A stretch of 64,000 nt of DNA from NCBI GenBank assembly GCA_025331565.1, contig JAFREQ010000011.1, forward strand, positions 15,582,001 through 15,646,000, given 5' to 3'. The stretch comes from Holacanthus passer (taxonomy: Eukaryota > Chordata > Actinopteri > Pomacanthidae). The position numbers were made by a program, and so were the translations under genes. The stretch's first letter is position 1, and the number at the start of each line of letters is the position of its first letter. The notes below the pieces were generated by a model, which saw only the letters and a list, made by a program, of their open reading frames with translations, ran no database searches and was not told the origin of the DNA. Shown here piece after piece: positions 46,901 to 60,925 of this stretch.

Positions 46901-49884
46901 TGTGTTTGGGGCAGCACACTGAGCTACCAAATGCACATTTACAATAAAGCCATTGTGATCCTCTCAGCTTTTTAAAATAAAAATAGGTTGCGGAAAGGTT
47001 CACTGGAGCTCAAGAGAACCGGAGCGAGAGAGGAAGACAGAGAGAAAAATAAAAAGAAACATAAAACAATGGCTGAAGCAACCAGACATGGCAAGCCAAA
47101 TGGAAATACAGAGAAATCTTCAAAGCTATGGGGGAGAGAGTAACAGTGGGGGAGGGTCGACAGAGCAACACAGCCTAATGAAATACCAATATCTTCTTAG
47201 CTAATTTCTATATATGGTATCGTCCATGTAAAGGAGGCTAAGATAAAGCTGGAATATGGCCTCAGCTCATTACAAATGCCATCTAATGAAGTAGAAAAAA
47301 TACTTCTGCAAGGGATCCCATAGCAGTCAGCCACAGTGAATCCTGCAATATGCTATTGCAATGTGATCATTTCGACCAGTATATGTAATGCAATCTAACG
47401 TCAAGCTGCTTCATCTATTTTATAAGTAATATCTTTGTGAAGAAAGAAAAAAACTCTTTCATGCTTTAAAAACAGTAAAATGAAATAATACATTTTCCAA
47501 GTTCTAATCTTGTATCCCCAAATTAATTATTCAGCCATCTATTGAACGTTTTATACCAAACACCTTATTGCAGTAAAGACACTGTACCTGCCCTCGCTCT
47601 ACCACTGACTTTAAAAATAACTGTATAAACACTTGTGCTGTACAGGTTTGCAGGCAGCTGAAGCTGTTCTCAGTGATAAAAATCTAGAAACACTCAGTAC
47701 ATTAACCTCGAGCAGAACCAGGCTCTGTGCGGGCAACCATCTGCCTTGACTGTTTGGGTGAATACCTTTGTGGAGCATCATCAGCTCCACTGACGACTCA
47801 AAATGAGGACGATTAATGAGCGTCCGAAATCTGTATTTACTGCTGACCACTGAGTACGTTACTTAGTGTGAAGGGGTGATTTCAGATACTGAAAGAGACT
47901 TCACAAGATAAAGTACTGTGTTGTACCTGACAACTTAAACTTGCCTCGTTAGAAATTAATTCAATTCTGGTAACTATTGGTTATGGTATGTTTTCTTTTT
48001 CTGTTTTGTAACCACTCATAGTATTGTATGTTTTTCACACTTTCACAAATAGCTCACTGTTCACCTACACTCATAGTGAGGTGCGCCACCATGCCGCTTT
48101 AGTTTAGCTGGATGCCAGACAGAAAGAAAGACAAAGAACTTTCAGCTGTGAGAGCCTTGAGCAGATGCTTTCTGGAAAACTAAGACGGCTTCTCTGTATT
48201 CATGGAGTGCAGTCAAGTTTTCTCCCTCAGCAGATACAGCTACAGCAGATGAAGAGCGAGAAGAAGAAGGCATAGAGATGCAGGCCGGCATAGCATAAAG
48301 GCATCATGGATCATCAGTTCCCAACGCTGCCGGGCCTGGTGCTTTTCTCCTAGCACCACTCAGGGCATTCACTAACTTTATGAAAGGGGCCATGGATTAA
48401 TCCTCCAGCCCCCCAGCACCCACTGCACTATGAAATGCACTAAATGCTAAAGACTGAATACTATGAGAGCTTTCTTTTCGAATGGCCATCGCCTTCAGCT
48501 CCTCTTGTGTTATGCCTCAGCTCACAGAGAGGCCTGAGAGCCTTACAACCAGTGACACAGTGACACAGAGATTATAAAAGACTCATTTCTCTGCTGAAGA
48601 TGATCATTGTGTAAAAGACTTGACATCATCAAAATGTCAGGTTTCCTAGGAGTGGCTACTGTATGTTTGGTATATACAGGGTCTGTAGGCTTTCTTCATA
48701 CAGTAGTGCCCAAAGAGCAACTGAAATATGGCTGCATTTGCAAAAATAAAAATTAAGATAGGCAAATGAGAAAGGAAAATGGCAACAAGAAAAATCTTTT
48801 TATTGAGTAAAGTCAATTTAATAATATGAGGTTATGGTACTTTATATCAAATACTTTGATAATAAGATAAAGTAAAAGACAAACAAAGGCGAGTATTGGG
48901 AACACTTGTCAGGCATAACCCAGGGGATAAAGACACACAAACACAGTAGACCCCCCCCCCCAAACATCACACATTACAGAGGTAATTATTTGCAATTACA
49001 GTGGCTGCTCATGTCGGGAGGGCTGGAGGAGGCAGAGATGGGGCTGAACCTCCTCTGTTCGCCCTCACCCAGAGCTCTGACTGACCTTGAACCTGCAATA
49101 ACCCCGGGGTAATTTACCGGAGCCAGACTTACACAATCACAGCTGGGCTTCAGAAATGAAAGGAAGACAGCAGAAAGCACCTCTGATTGCTTGAAAGCAC
49201 CAAAGCACACAAACAGAAGCCTGTACCTGTGAAGAGCTTTCTGTCTTATTTGGATAACCTTCACAAATGAAAGACCACAGAGACGGGCAGTCCAGGCTAC
49301 ACTGTGAAATTGGTTGTTCCAGAAAATCGAGTCATGCCTTACAGTGTGACATTCAATTTGATGTCACCTGTTTGGAGACAAAGCGAGGTGCATTTGGTTT
49401 TCTTGGAATCAAACGTAATTACGAATATAATGTAGCTTGCGAGTGAGCCGAGGCATCTTTAAGCGATTGTATTTCAGAATGTTTAGGTTGTTTATGTGTT
49501 TGATAATCCACCACCTTTCCAGAGTTACACAGAGTTCTACACATTTAATTTGTGTAATTAACATGACTGCAGCCAGGTCATGTGCATCACCATTTAGTCT
49601 TTCAAATCTGAGCAAAAAGAAAAGCTATAATTCACCAAACGAGCGAGGCAGGGCCTGAGGGGGCTATTTGAGAAAAAATAATAACACTGACCCCCAAAAT
49701 GACCCCTTTCAAAACTAATGGTCACAGTCAACACAAACACCTTGATTCATGAGTCAGAAGGTGGTAAAGAGGAGGCGGTTGCTCAAACACATTCAAACAT
49801 TGCATTGAGGTTGCTTTTTCCTGAACCTGTAAGTAAACAAGACAAGCTGGAGATGGACAAAAAGATGTTGTTCCAGGACTTCAG
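43995..49884. other. long non-coding stretch
   Basis: No exon or RNA gene I can support. Hydrophilic minus frame at 46682-46936 is discussed as a finding. Blocks near 47170-47350 and 48280-48420 are non-repetitive with balanced composition. A C run is at 48951-48961. Confidence 0.45.
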
Positions 49885-50045
49885 TTAAATTGTCCTTTAT
49901 TAGTCCCTGAGGGGAAATTTGTCCTCAGCATTTGACCCATCCTCACTGTTGCAGAACAGTGGGCGGCCACAGTCCAGCGCCTTGGGTCCAAATCCTGTTC
50001 AAAAGCCAACACTTCGGTCAAGGGCAATGGCAGGAGGATCCCAGA
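49885..50045 (-). repeat. teleost interspersed repeat
   Basis: TTTGACCCATCCTCACTG, GAACAGTGGGCGGCCAC and CGGTCAAGGGCAATGGCAGG match a widespread fish repeat. Orientation is uncertain. Confidence 0.6.
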
Positions 50046-53000
50046 CAGGAAGCGGAGGGAAGAGATTCCCCTGAAATAGGAGGAAGGCAGGGAGAGCATG
50101 GAGCACATGTCTCTTTTCAATTCATACATGTTTGGATTTTGTATGTAAGCACAATGAAACAAAAACAAACCAGTGAACAGCAACAAAAGCCTCTTTCCTC
50201 AGACCCAACAAAATACATGTAGAAATGCCTTTTCATATTTTCATTTCATATTAAGTACAAAGTTAAAAAAAAAAAAAAAATTCCAGTATTTTTCTACATT
50301 ATACTTGTTGAAGTTAATATGAGTTGCGTGTTTCTCAGGACCTTGTGACCTATTCCATGTGACACACAGTTGTGTTTACTTCAGGCAACTGACTTCTCTT
50401 GCAAAATGTATTGCTTTCTATTAGAAATAAAATGATGTCTCATTTATTTCTCACTGACTAAACAAATGCTGACAGTGCATTTCTATAAATAAAATACTGC
50501 ATATGTAGAAACAAAAGAACAGAATTACGATGACGTCCTCATCAATATTCGGCCAATCGTGCAAAAAAATGCAAACGTCAAACCAAATGCAAACAATTTT
50601 CTTTCCTTCATTCCTTTACGTAAGAGGGCTTACAAGAGTGTTTGTGTGTATGATTATATCCGAGGCAGAGGGGGTGAAGGTTATAGATCATAAAACTGCC
50701 TTTGGGATGGGTAGTTATTTCTATTTCTTTCATTATTTTGCTTGCAGAACAGTATGGGTACACATTTATTTACACAGATTGGATCCTCCTTATTTGTATC
50801 TTTCTTTATGTCTGTGCATTATGTTGCACGCCTTTATTATAAATATGAGTATTTTTCATATAGCTATTCAGTGTATTAGTTTTTATTGAGTGCACTTTTT
50901 GTCCACTGTCTTGTTGGTCCTGATGACATGAACTTCAATATCTTCATAAAAAATGTCGGTACAGCCACATAGCATATCTAGTAAGGCAGAAAGACTTTTC
51001 AGCCTTGAACCAAGTCTCGACTGTGACTCACATAAAATGAAAATGTCTTTCAGTGTGTCTGAATTACGTCAGTTTCATTTCAGTTGAGCTGCACAAAATA
51101 GCCCGTGCCATTCATCGCTGCATGAGAAATAAGCTATAGGTCATTACGCAGCTGCACCTTCTCACCGCGCTGCTCCTCACTTGGCATGTGATATTCCTAA
51201 TAGGAACATAGGACAGAATTGTTCAGAATCCTGCAGCCTGGTTGTCATGGAACGTCTCGCAATGTCTCCACAGCCCATGGCTTCCTTCCCCCCTCTCCCT
51301 GTCTGTCTTGATCACTCTGACTTTCTCTCTCCCTGCCTTCCTTGTCCCCTTTTGCTCTTTTCTCTCCTTCGCCCTGGCTGAGATAAATAGGAGGTATTTA
51401 ACTCTGATGTGAAAACATAATGTCTCCTGCTCAGTAAAACTACATTTGTCAGTGCCACGGTGCTTTTTGCTCCGGGTAATTGTGTGCCATTGTCTTGCAA
51501 GGCTGCCTGGAGATATTCCTGCTGCAGGAGAGTGAGCGAGGCCGGTGGGAGAGGGGAATTTCGTGCCGTGTGGAAATGAAAAGAATGTGTTGTTCTAGCA
51601 TGTGACACATACGGTGGCCTGTATGATTAATTGTGCCATTAGCAGATGCAACCAGTTCCACGCTATTTGGATCACGCAGATCCTTATAGTCTTGTTTTTG
51701 TGATTTGTGGCTTAAACATTCCTTATAATGTTTTAAGCTTTAGGGAGGATCATTAAAATTGATCTGTGGTTCATTTTAGTGTATATATCTACTTTTTAGT
51801 GAGTGTTAAATAGTCCTTATGTTAAACAACCTCCTGTTTGATAAGTGGGTAGCAGTACTTGTGTCAACATCATCATCAACATCAACTGAAGTTTTGCTTC
51901 TGAAAATACTAAGACAACAGACTGTGAATCACTTGATGCTCAAATAAAATAAAATGTTGGAACAGTGAAACAGTAAGTGGAAGTATCCTGTTACCACAGT
52001 TGTTTCATTTGCTGATGTGCACAGAAAATATCTCATCTATCTAATTTGTATACTGCAGTCTTTTACCACAGTAATGCTGCTGCTATATTCGTGTTAGAAG
52101 TGTAAAGGATGATTGATAGTCATGAAGCCTGTAGATAAAATGTTGAGTATGTCCTCCTTGGTTAATTTGGAGATGGGTCACAGTAACATCAGAAACTGCC
52201 TTTGGCATTTGAAAAAGTTACTCTGAAATATGACTTGAACATGTGTACATGTGTATAAATAGCATGCTCAGTTGGTTTCCTGTAAGGCTGCGGTAAAGCA
52301 CTCTCTTTGTAATCAGGACTCGGTTGATGGGCTCGCCTCGCTGATGACGAGGTTTGTGAAAGCTCCTAGTGGGGAATAAAGTGCTCACCTGCTTACAGTT
52401 ATTCACTCTTCCATCGCACGACCGTCCGACTCCCTACAACCCACAATCAAAGTCAAACTGTAAGAGAAGTCGCTAGACAGAAGAATAAGTGGTTACACAT
52501 TGTATCCCTAGTTCTATGAGCACATATGAGCTCTATAATGAGCTCCATCAGCCAGTCGAAATCTGCATGTACTCACTCACAGCAATCATGACAGACCCGT
52601 CAATCCTAGCTGGTTCTTACGTATATAAATAGCCAGATCTGGTGTTAAGAAAGTCTGTGACTTGAGGAGAGCCAGGGCAAAAAGGCAGGAGGTTCCTCTC
52701 TCCGCACATATTAGAAAAGATAACCTGTGTTCAATTTCACACAGGCTGAGCTCTGATTGACCTGATAGTGCACAACAAGCGGACCAGTAACACTTTGCCA
52801 CAGTTGACTGCCGGCTGTAGGCCTATCACTGGGGGACTTATCCTTGTGATGTTACAGGACCACAACAAGCTATGTGAACCACCACCACCACCACAATCGC
52901 CTCACGTGCGGTCGTAATGATGGAAACACTGTGTCAGCATCGAACAGCAGAAACACGATGGACAGCTGCATCTCCTGAACTAGGTGGACTCTCAACCTGC

Positions 53001-53978
53001 AACTGGGCTCTACTAGATGGAAAATTATGTGATAGCTTGGAAGTGAATGCAACATCAGGGGAAAAAAGAAAATGCATTTATAGAATCATTGGTTTGTCAC
53101 CTGGTTCCAAATTGGACTATTTTATGTAGAAAAGTGAGTTAATGAGTAAAATTTGCAAGCACTCGTCTAATTTGACCTCTTTCTAAAAATAAAAAGTTTG
53201 CAAACATAACTACACACTTAAAAAAAAAGGATGATTAAGTCATTTCAAAATCCAAATTAGTCACGCAACCACAGATTAAAACATTTTTCCTTTTTGTGTT
53301 GCTGTACAGTATAATGTCTTTCCACTTACACACAACATGCTGTGTCCCTGGAAGCAAATATTTAGACATGTAGATGTGAACCAAAGTGCATTGGGGCTGT
53401 GAAGCATCTCTTTGTGTCCAGAGCTCGCTACCTTCCCAAGCCTCCCAGTCATTCAAATGGTAAACCAGCAGAACCGACTCTTAATTCATCGGGCAGCATT
53501 AACAGTCCAGTCCAGCTCTCGGCACTCCAGCCTGACTCACTGTTTCCCACTACTTTCTCCAAACAGAGAAAAGGAAAGTATTTACCATGAGAAAGGAGAC
53601 AGAGAGGAGAGTTAGAGAGCTGGATGTGGCACGCTTAATCTGTAATCTGTCTCTGCCATTTTTCCTCGAAGCATGTCCTATTCAGGGGTTTTTGTGTGTG
53701 TGTCAGTCTTGTGTTCTTCTCAGTCGTACTCCTACCAGTAACCACAGCACTCAGCCAATTTAGCTTATTTTAAAATAACGTCGTTATAGAGCCATGAAAA
53801 ATAGTTTAACCACTAATTGCCTTTGTTAGGCTGATATAAATGAGTGGTAAAGCAGTGGTGATCAGATACACAGTATGATCGCAGGAAGATTTTGGGACAG
53901 ATTATTGTCGTCTTCAACCATGTCTGCAAAGAACAATAAAACAAAAAAACATAATTTAAAGATTTGCATTTAATCCTT
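50046..53978. other. non-coding stretch
   Basis: No gene recognised. The block 51440-51680 is non-repetitive, with an ATTAATTGTGCCATTAG homeodomain-type AT cluster, and could be a conserved element. Confidence 0.45.
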
Positions 53979-54003
53979 ATATATATATATATATATATAT
54001 ATA
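53979..54003. repeat. (TA)n microsatellite
   Basis: About 12 perfect TA units. Confidence 0.9.
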
Positions 54004-55542
54004 CACTAACAGGCCAGTTTAAATATGGCCCTTAAATATATAATTTGGGTTTGACTGCTGCATGTGGGCACGCTCCCATATTCTTTATATGCTTTCTTCC
54101 CAAAAAAAAAGCACTTGACACGTTTATAGACAACCAATTTTCAAAAGCAAATACATTTTAAGAGAAACATACATACGTAAAAATAACATATCTGTAAAGT
54201 GTTCACTGTTTTTCTTGTGCCTGTATTGCTATACAATATCCACTTATAGAAACTAAAGCATGACATTTTTTACAACAAGTCCTCCAAGAAGGAACAAGAA
54301 TATATGTTGATGCCCTCTGGAACAACACAGAGAAATATTTTCTGATCTGATGCCCCGACCACTAAGACGACGTCATTTGTCAGCGATGGTATCACGATTC
54401 ATCCTGAGGGCACTTGTCTGTACCACATGTTTGTTCGCTACATGTTTGTCCTTCCTTGACTGGACAAATGCTGCCAGTGAACATAATTGAGGCAGCAATT
54501 ATGTTTCCTTCAAAGACTATTTAAAAAAATAAGTTCATAATATGTAAACATAATTTCTAGTGGTTGGACATGCAGCTCATAAATTTGTAACTCTCTGCCC
54601 TCGAGCTTCTCCCAAAGCAAGAAACAAAAACTTGACTCAAACTTTTCACACCGCATTATCTCCATCATACATGTGCACAATTAGTACCTACGTCCCACAA
54701 TTTCACGATGGGGCGGGGGGCCTTCAGGAACATCTGTCTACAAACATAAAGTGACTGCAGGAGATGCGCGGCGAGCATTCAACAGCATGTCGAGGGCTGA
54801 AACCCATGTTAATATCCAACTGCCTCTCAAACATCCGCCTAATTACATCTGATTTCTCTCAGCACGCCCCTCGGCAATGTTAAAATTGAGGCATGAAGCA
54901 AAGACAAGTGCATGTTCTGCTCCGGTGGCTCAGGTTATGGGGAGTGGAAGAGAGAGAGAAAGCAGCGGGATGGGAGAGTCTCTGTGCAATCACTCAGTCG
55001 TCTACACTGGATTTGCATAGGAAGTGTAGCCTTTAGAAAGCCATATAAATATCCCTTGCCACCTATTTCCTGCCAAATCCTACACTCTAGCCTGAATTTG
55101 AATGGTAATGGAAATGATGAGGAAAAATGATCTGGTTTTTGATCGTTTATTTGTGCTTCCAAGGTTTGTTTGTGTTAAAAGTCTCTTCATGAGTTCAGAA
55201 TTTTGCGACGTCTCAGATTAGGTTCATTTATAAGAAAAAGAAAACTGAGATGACTGCAGAAATCATTTTGTGCATTACAGCAGGCGTGTCGCTGGACGTG
55301 TCTGCGAATCTGTAATAGCGCTCAGATCTTTCCTCCTGTATTATATATAGACTGTTACACGCCTCAATAGTTTGATAATACTGAGTGATGGGCTTGCATC
55401 TGAACTGTCATGGAAGTAATTATACTGTAAATAACGTTTGTCTGTGTATGTATGTGTGTCTGTGTGTGTCAGAGGGCTTGACAGCTGAGGGCAGGCAGGC
55501 ATGACATCAGATTTCTTCCTCTCTGCATAAGTAGCATTAGGG

Positions 55543-55544
<2 letters not shown>
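54004..55544. other. non-coding stretch, nothing recognised
   Basis: Short frames only, with no splice-bounded exon and no repeat family I can name. Confidence 0.45.

Positions 55545-55584
<40 letters not shown>
55545..55584 (+). repeat. (GA)n microsatellite
   Basis: About 20 GA units flanked by G runs on both sides. Confidence 0.95.
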
Positions 55585-55587
<3 letters not shown>

Positions 55588-55865
55588 GGGGGGAGTTATA
55601 TGATGCATCCTTGGTTGGATGTTGTGCTGTTGAGCAATGAATCGCTGCACCATAGAGGACATTTATTCAAGGATATATTTTTAGCATCACTGTTTTAGGC
55701 CTGATATGGGTTTTATATACAAGGACATATAGACAATTCCAATAACTTTGATGATCCCTTAACTTTTCAATACTTTGGTTTCTGACCAAATACCTGCAAA
55801 ACTACTGGCATTCCCTTTGTCCTCAGGTATATATTGTATTTAATGTTAAGGAGAAAACAAACCTA

Positions 55866-55956
55866 CTCACCATCAGCATGTTTGCATTGTCACTGTGAGC
55901 TTGTTAACACAGTAGCACAGCCTTGAAGGAGCAATAGCATGGCTGTGGAGTTGTAG
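55866..55956 (+). repeat. teleost interspersed repeat, copy A
   Basis: CATCAGCATGTTTGCATTGT, CACTGTGAGC and AGCATGGCTGTGGAGTTG are known phrases of an abundant fish repeat. Confidence 0.5.
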
Positions 55957-57981
55957 GGTCGCGTTATGCATGAGCAGAAATAGTTCGTCACTCATGTCAG
56001 AAATCAAAAGTGTTTACAGTCAAAAAGTGCTACAAACAGGTATGTAACAAAGTGATGTGTGTGAATGTTGGATCATACATTTTTGGAAAGTTACAGCAGT
56101 GGTTGGACACAACACCTCAAATTTCAGCGTTGGAAAGGTGTGTGAGGGGAGGCGGTTTCTGAAGCTGAAGTAAGTGTAAATATTAGTTACTAGTTCATCA
56201 AAAAGCTAAAATATTCTCAAAGTTATTTTTTCTAGATTTGGAAATTTGATATTAAATTTTTACATCCTGAAAACAGACATTAAGACTGTTGTGTCTTTTA
56301 TAGACAGATAAATTAATTTGAGCTTAACTTGAAATATGGCTATGATTTTATTCTTAATTGATTTGTTGAAATTGAATTGACAGTAGCAACCAGAATGCAG
56401 AGTCCTTTTCACCCACACCTGTCACATAAAGTCAGTAGTACAGTATGTTCTGTGTCTCGCTGTGAGGTGCTGCTGTAACCTTTCGTGAGAGCAAGCACAT
56501 GTGAATCACTGGCGATGGTAGATTTCACAGTGTTCTCACTGCGATGACTGCGGCTGAATCTCAAACAAGCAGCTTTCACATTCACAGCGCTGAACTGCTC
56601 ATTTCTCCCTGCATGGTTCTCTCTTCCACCGTGAACAGACGTAGTTTTGATGCAATTTTATCCTTTTTGTGGCTTGTGCGGTTGGTACTCTTCAAAAAAT
56701 GGTGTCAAGTGCTTGATGTTTCTTGAGAGACACAAGCCCATTAATGACCTGGCTGAGCTGGAGAGCGCCGGGCTGATGAGGTGATGGTTCTTGACAGCAA
56801 AGAGAATGCTAATTAAACCTTTTTCAATGATACGGTTTTAGTAAAAAACCTCTTATTTCTCCTCATCATGAACTTTTAGCACAGGGTGTCCTACAGAATT
56901 GGCTCAAAAACACTGGGAGACTGATAACTGTCAAAACATGAAAAAAACTCTACCGTATCTCCTTCACAGGTGGAATATGTGTTTCCTCGATTCTAGACTC
57001 GGTGTAGAAGAAGATGCCACAAGGCAACAGGGTGGCCGTCGGAGCTTTGAGATGCACTGCATCACCGACACTCCTGGTACATTTGGTGATAAATGTGGCG
57101 TGGCAAAGGGCCCCCGAGACTGGAAGGGATAGGATGGGTTCATTGGTTGAGGTTCTGGCATGGCAATCACTCACTCTACCTTAGAGAAGAGAAGAGACTA
57201 AGTTAGGAAGAGAGCAAAGAGAATGAGCGTCGAGCTCTGTTTGGGGCTCTTTACTCCTTTGTGCCAGGAGAAAGGAGCTGTTTCCAGCTGGAAGTCACGC
57301 TCCCTGTTTTGTCACACAGGCCTCCTCTGTCTCCATTCATCACTGAAACACAGAGCGGGTCTGAAGAGCACCGTTTGGTTCAAGTCCCAAGCTGCTGCTG
57401 TTGCAAAATTATTACTATATAAATGTTTGTTTAATACATCATCCTGGTATTGCTTTTCTGGCTCCCAGTTTTTACCTTATGTGCACATTCTTGACACCAC
57501 AGATGGTCTCTTTTTTGCTGCCTATGTCTCCATAAGCTGGTAGCTAGAAGGTCAGTCGGATCCGGGTTTGCCTCGAGGCACTTTTTCCTCACCTCTGACT
57601 ATGCTAAAACCTTGTGTTGATTGAGCGGTGTGGGATACTTCTGGCCTCTTCTTGGGTCAGTGTGCGGCCTGTGCTGCTACAGAGACATGCTGTTCCTCCC
57701 TGTGCTGTGCAGTAGGACCAGCAGCAGAGTTTGCAGCCATCTGCTTAATTATTAGCATGATCGGTGGAGTGCGACGGCTGCTGTCCATTCTGGGATGTTT
57801 GTATCGTTGCGACTGGTTCCACATCCTCGGACTGCGTCTCCTGAACTGACGAGTCAAAATAGCTGTCGCGACAAAGGGAACGGCTCGGTTGATCCTGTTT
57901 AACTAGAGCACGTGCAAATTTTGATGCCGCGCTCTGCATGAGATCATAGAACTTGGATGTAAATGCATAACTCTGTTTAAT
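55957..57981. other. non-coding or unassigned stretch
   Basis: Three overlapping frames lie at 56.90-57.18 kb and one hydrophilic minus frame at 57745-58065. None has a motif I know. Confidence 0.4.
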
Positions 57982-58150
57982 TTTGTCACGGTGCACGCTA
58001 ACATATTTAACTATGGCAGTGATGGTGAACATTATGTAAACATTGTACCTGCTAAACATGAGCATGTGAGTATGTTAGCATGCTGACTTCAGTATTTAGC
58101 TCAAAGCACAGCCTCAGTGTTGCATGATTTTAGGCTCTTAGTCTTGTTAC
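57982..58150 (+). repeat. teleost interspersed repeat, copy B
   Basis: ATTGTACCTGCTAAACATGA, GTATGTTAGCATGCTGAC and TTTAGCTCAAAGCACAGCCT belong to the same family as 55866-55956. Confidence 0.55.
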
Positions 58151-58242
58151 ACTGAATTTGGTGAAGAATGTATTCATGAGTCTGATGTTTTTTCCAACAA
58201 CTGTAGAAATTGTGGGATCTATGTAAAAAAAATAAAATATAT

Positions 58243-58308
58243 ACTACTACTACTACTACTAATAATAATAATAATAATAATAACAATAAGAAGAAGAAGA
58301 AGAAGAAA
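58243..58308 (+). repeat. compound trinucleotide microsatellite (ACT)n(AAT)n(AAG)n
   Basis: Three abutting trinucleotide arrays with a single AAC step between the last two. Confidence 0.95.
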
Positions 58309-58309
58309 T

Positions 58310-60290
58310 GTGGACAAACAATGCAAAATGCAAAAGAAAGCAGGCTGCCCAAAAAACAAAACAAACAAAATTTTAAAAAAACAGCAATGCATTGTTTATT
58401 GTGGAATAATCTGTCATTCAGTTGACACAATACAGAGCATATAGCTGTGTAACCTTAAGAATTGGTGTAGAGATCAAGTTGCCGGCTGTGTTTACGAGGT
58501 GTTTACTGATCCATTGTGAGCATTTAGCATTTGAGCATTAGTATTTTTCTTGAATCAAATGGAAGAAGTTGCCCTCTGCCCTGCTGTAATCACAGGGGCT
58601 TTCAGGTCAGAGCGGCACTGAAGTCCCGCGGCTGCACTGTAATATGGCACCACAAGATAATCACAAACATCTATTGATTTCAATTAAGTCTGTATTGTAT
58701 GAGGGAGTGAATGGAGGTTAAAGTCATCTTCAAACTCATTTTCTCCGTCACATTGTACACCAATGTGTTGGAATGACAGCAATAATGGTCTGTTTGTACT
58801 CCAGTGATGAATACAAATTCTGTATCACTTGGACGCCATTTCAGATGGGACAAACATGCGTCACAACCCAGTGTTGTAGTGTGTGTGTGTGTGTGTGTAG
58901 TCCAGGCAGGGATTGGCAGGGTATGCCGTGCAGGCAATTAAAACTGCTCATTAATGCTTTGTTAGACAACACTCAAGCTAATCCCATCATATGGCAGGCA
59001 GTGATAAGAGCATTTGCTTCTCTCGCTGCCTGTCGGTCTGTCAGTCTGCTGGGAGCAGATATGCTATCAGAAGCCTCTTGTAAAGGTGAACAGAGGGAAA
59101 GCCATGAAGGCTCACTAATATTCTGATTCAGCTTTGGTCAGCTGGAGAAAAAGGATCCTAGGTGAAGGAAAGGTCTTGCAGTTTATACTGGCCAGCCTTT
59201 GAAAATATAGGTTTTGTGTTACAGCTGCAGACATGTGAAAAAATTCTACCAACTTTACTGACAAAATATGTTGAGTCATTTTGTCCATGCCCTTCAGAAT
59301 GACACATCCTGATCTAAGGTCCTTCATCATGTGTCTGTGCCTTATTTTACAAATCATTATTGTAGTAATTATGACATGGCTTGGTTAAGGTTTGGGTAAA
59401 GATCATGGTTAGAGTTAATGTAACTACTTTGTTGAGGATATGGAGAAACATCATAATTGGGGTTAAAATAATTATTCTGTTTGTTGGACTTTTATCCTCA
59501 TGGTTAAGGTTACTGTGGTCATGCCTTAAAAAAATTGGGTGTTGGTTGGTATATAACAGTGATCACTGAGTTAAAGTCAGATCCATGAAGTGCTTTAAAT
59601 GTAACCAGCAAAATCTTAATATCGACTCTAAAAACTGACTGAGGCCACTATTATTATTTTTATAAGCAAAGGTCCGTATTTTTGACTGGCTGAGTTTCCC
59701 CCCCCAAAACTTCCACTGATACACCCATCACATTATATACTGTCTCCTATTTCAAAGTCAATTGCATAACCTCATTGCATCTTTCACATGAAACAACTGT
59801 GGAAAAATACAGCCTTGCAGCTATAAGAAGAGTATTTTTCTCTCGTTTTCTTTGCCCCATCGTGCTGCACATGTCAGCGCCCAATGATTGTGATGCGGTT
59901 GGAGAGTGTGCATGCTACTGGGAGCCTTGGCCAAGCTGGCAGGGAGGGAAAACAGATTACTATTTCCACAGTGTGTGTGTTGTTGGGGCCCCGGAGCTGA
60001 CTTCAGAGCTGCTACTACCTCTGCTAGACTGGAGCTGTCAGAGCTGCTTCGCTCATGTCTGTGTCATCACCACAACTAACACTTCTACTACCGCTGCATG
60101 CTCAGATGAGCAGACACAGACTTATATATATATATGCATACTCGCAAGGACATGCTGAATCACATGCATGCATGCACACAGACTCACACATGCTCAAAAA
60201 CACAGTCATTGCTGTTATGGTACGACTGAGGATGTGTCCAACCAGGTATAAAATCACCCCCCCTCTTTCTTTCTAAATTTCTCTGTCGCG
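58310..60290. other. non-coding stretch
   Basis: A short (GT)n lies at 58879-58898. Frames up to 127 codons (59775-60158) have no motif or splice context. Confidence 0.45.

Positions 60291-60291
<1 letters not shown>

Positions 60292-60346
<55 letters not shown>
60292..60346 (+). repeat. (CA)n microsatellite
   Basis: About 27 CA units. Confidence 0.95.
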
Positions 60347-60347
<1 letters not shown>

Positions 60348-60814
60348 GAGCAAACATACAGACACACCATTTAATAACTTGCACCAGTGGTTTTCAATGC
60401 TTATGAATTATTAACTCTCAAAACAAAGAGATGCTTACATTCAAACACCTGAGACACACCAGAGATCTAAGCAAACATTGTTTTTGATTTTGCCCTTTTG
60501 GTATTTTTGTTTGAAGGATGATACCCAGAAATATTGTAATAGACTGTGTTTGTATATGTCATTATTTACTCTAGTCCCTTGTACTTTCATCTCAATTTAC
60601 AAGATATATCTTCCCCTCATTTTCTGAGGTTTCCAACTGTGTTCGATGCCTGACCGATGTCTACAACTGAGCAATGCAGCAGCACCAGTGCTCGCCAGAT
60701 ACGTGGACTGAAGCCTTATTCAGGGAAATGGCTGCAACGGTTTTGCCTCAAGCACTCATATAGAAGATTTCACATAATATCTGGTGTTGGGCTCTGTATC
60801 TTATGCGGTTTTTG

Positions 60815-60925
60815 GAGGGATGTTATTATCGTCACTCCCCAATCTCTGCTGTGCTGAGCTTGTAGCTTGCAAGGAATGATGATGTCAGAGCCAAGATGCC
60901 AATTATAAACTCTATACATATTCTG
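60815..60925 (+). repeat. unknown dispersed repeat, copy 1 of 3
   Basis: GTCACTCCCCAATCTCTG and GAGCTTGTAG, then TGATGATGTCAGAGCC. Related copies are at 62250-62356 and 63130-63225. Family unknown. Confidence 0.6.
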
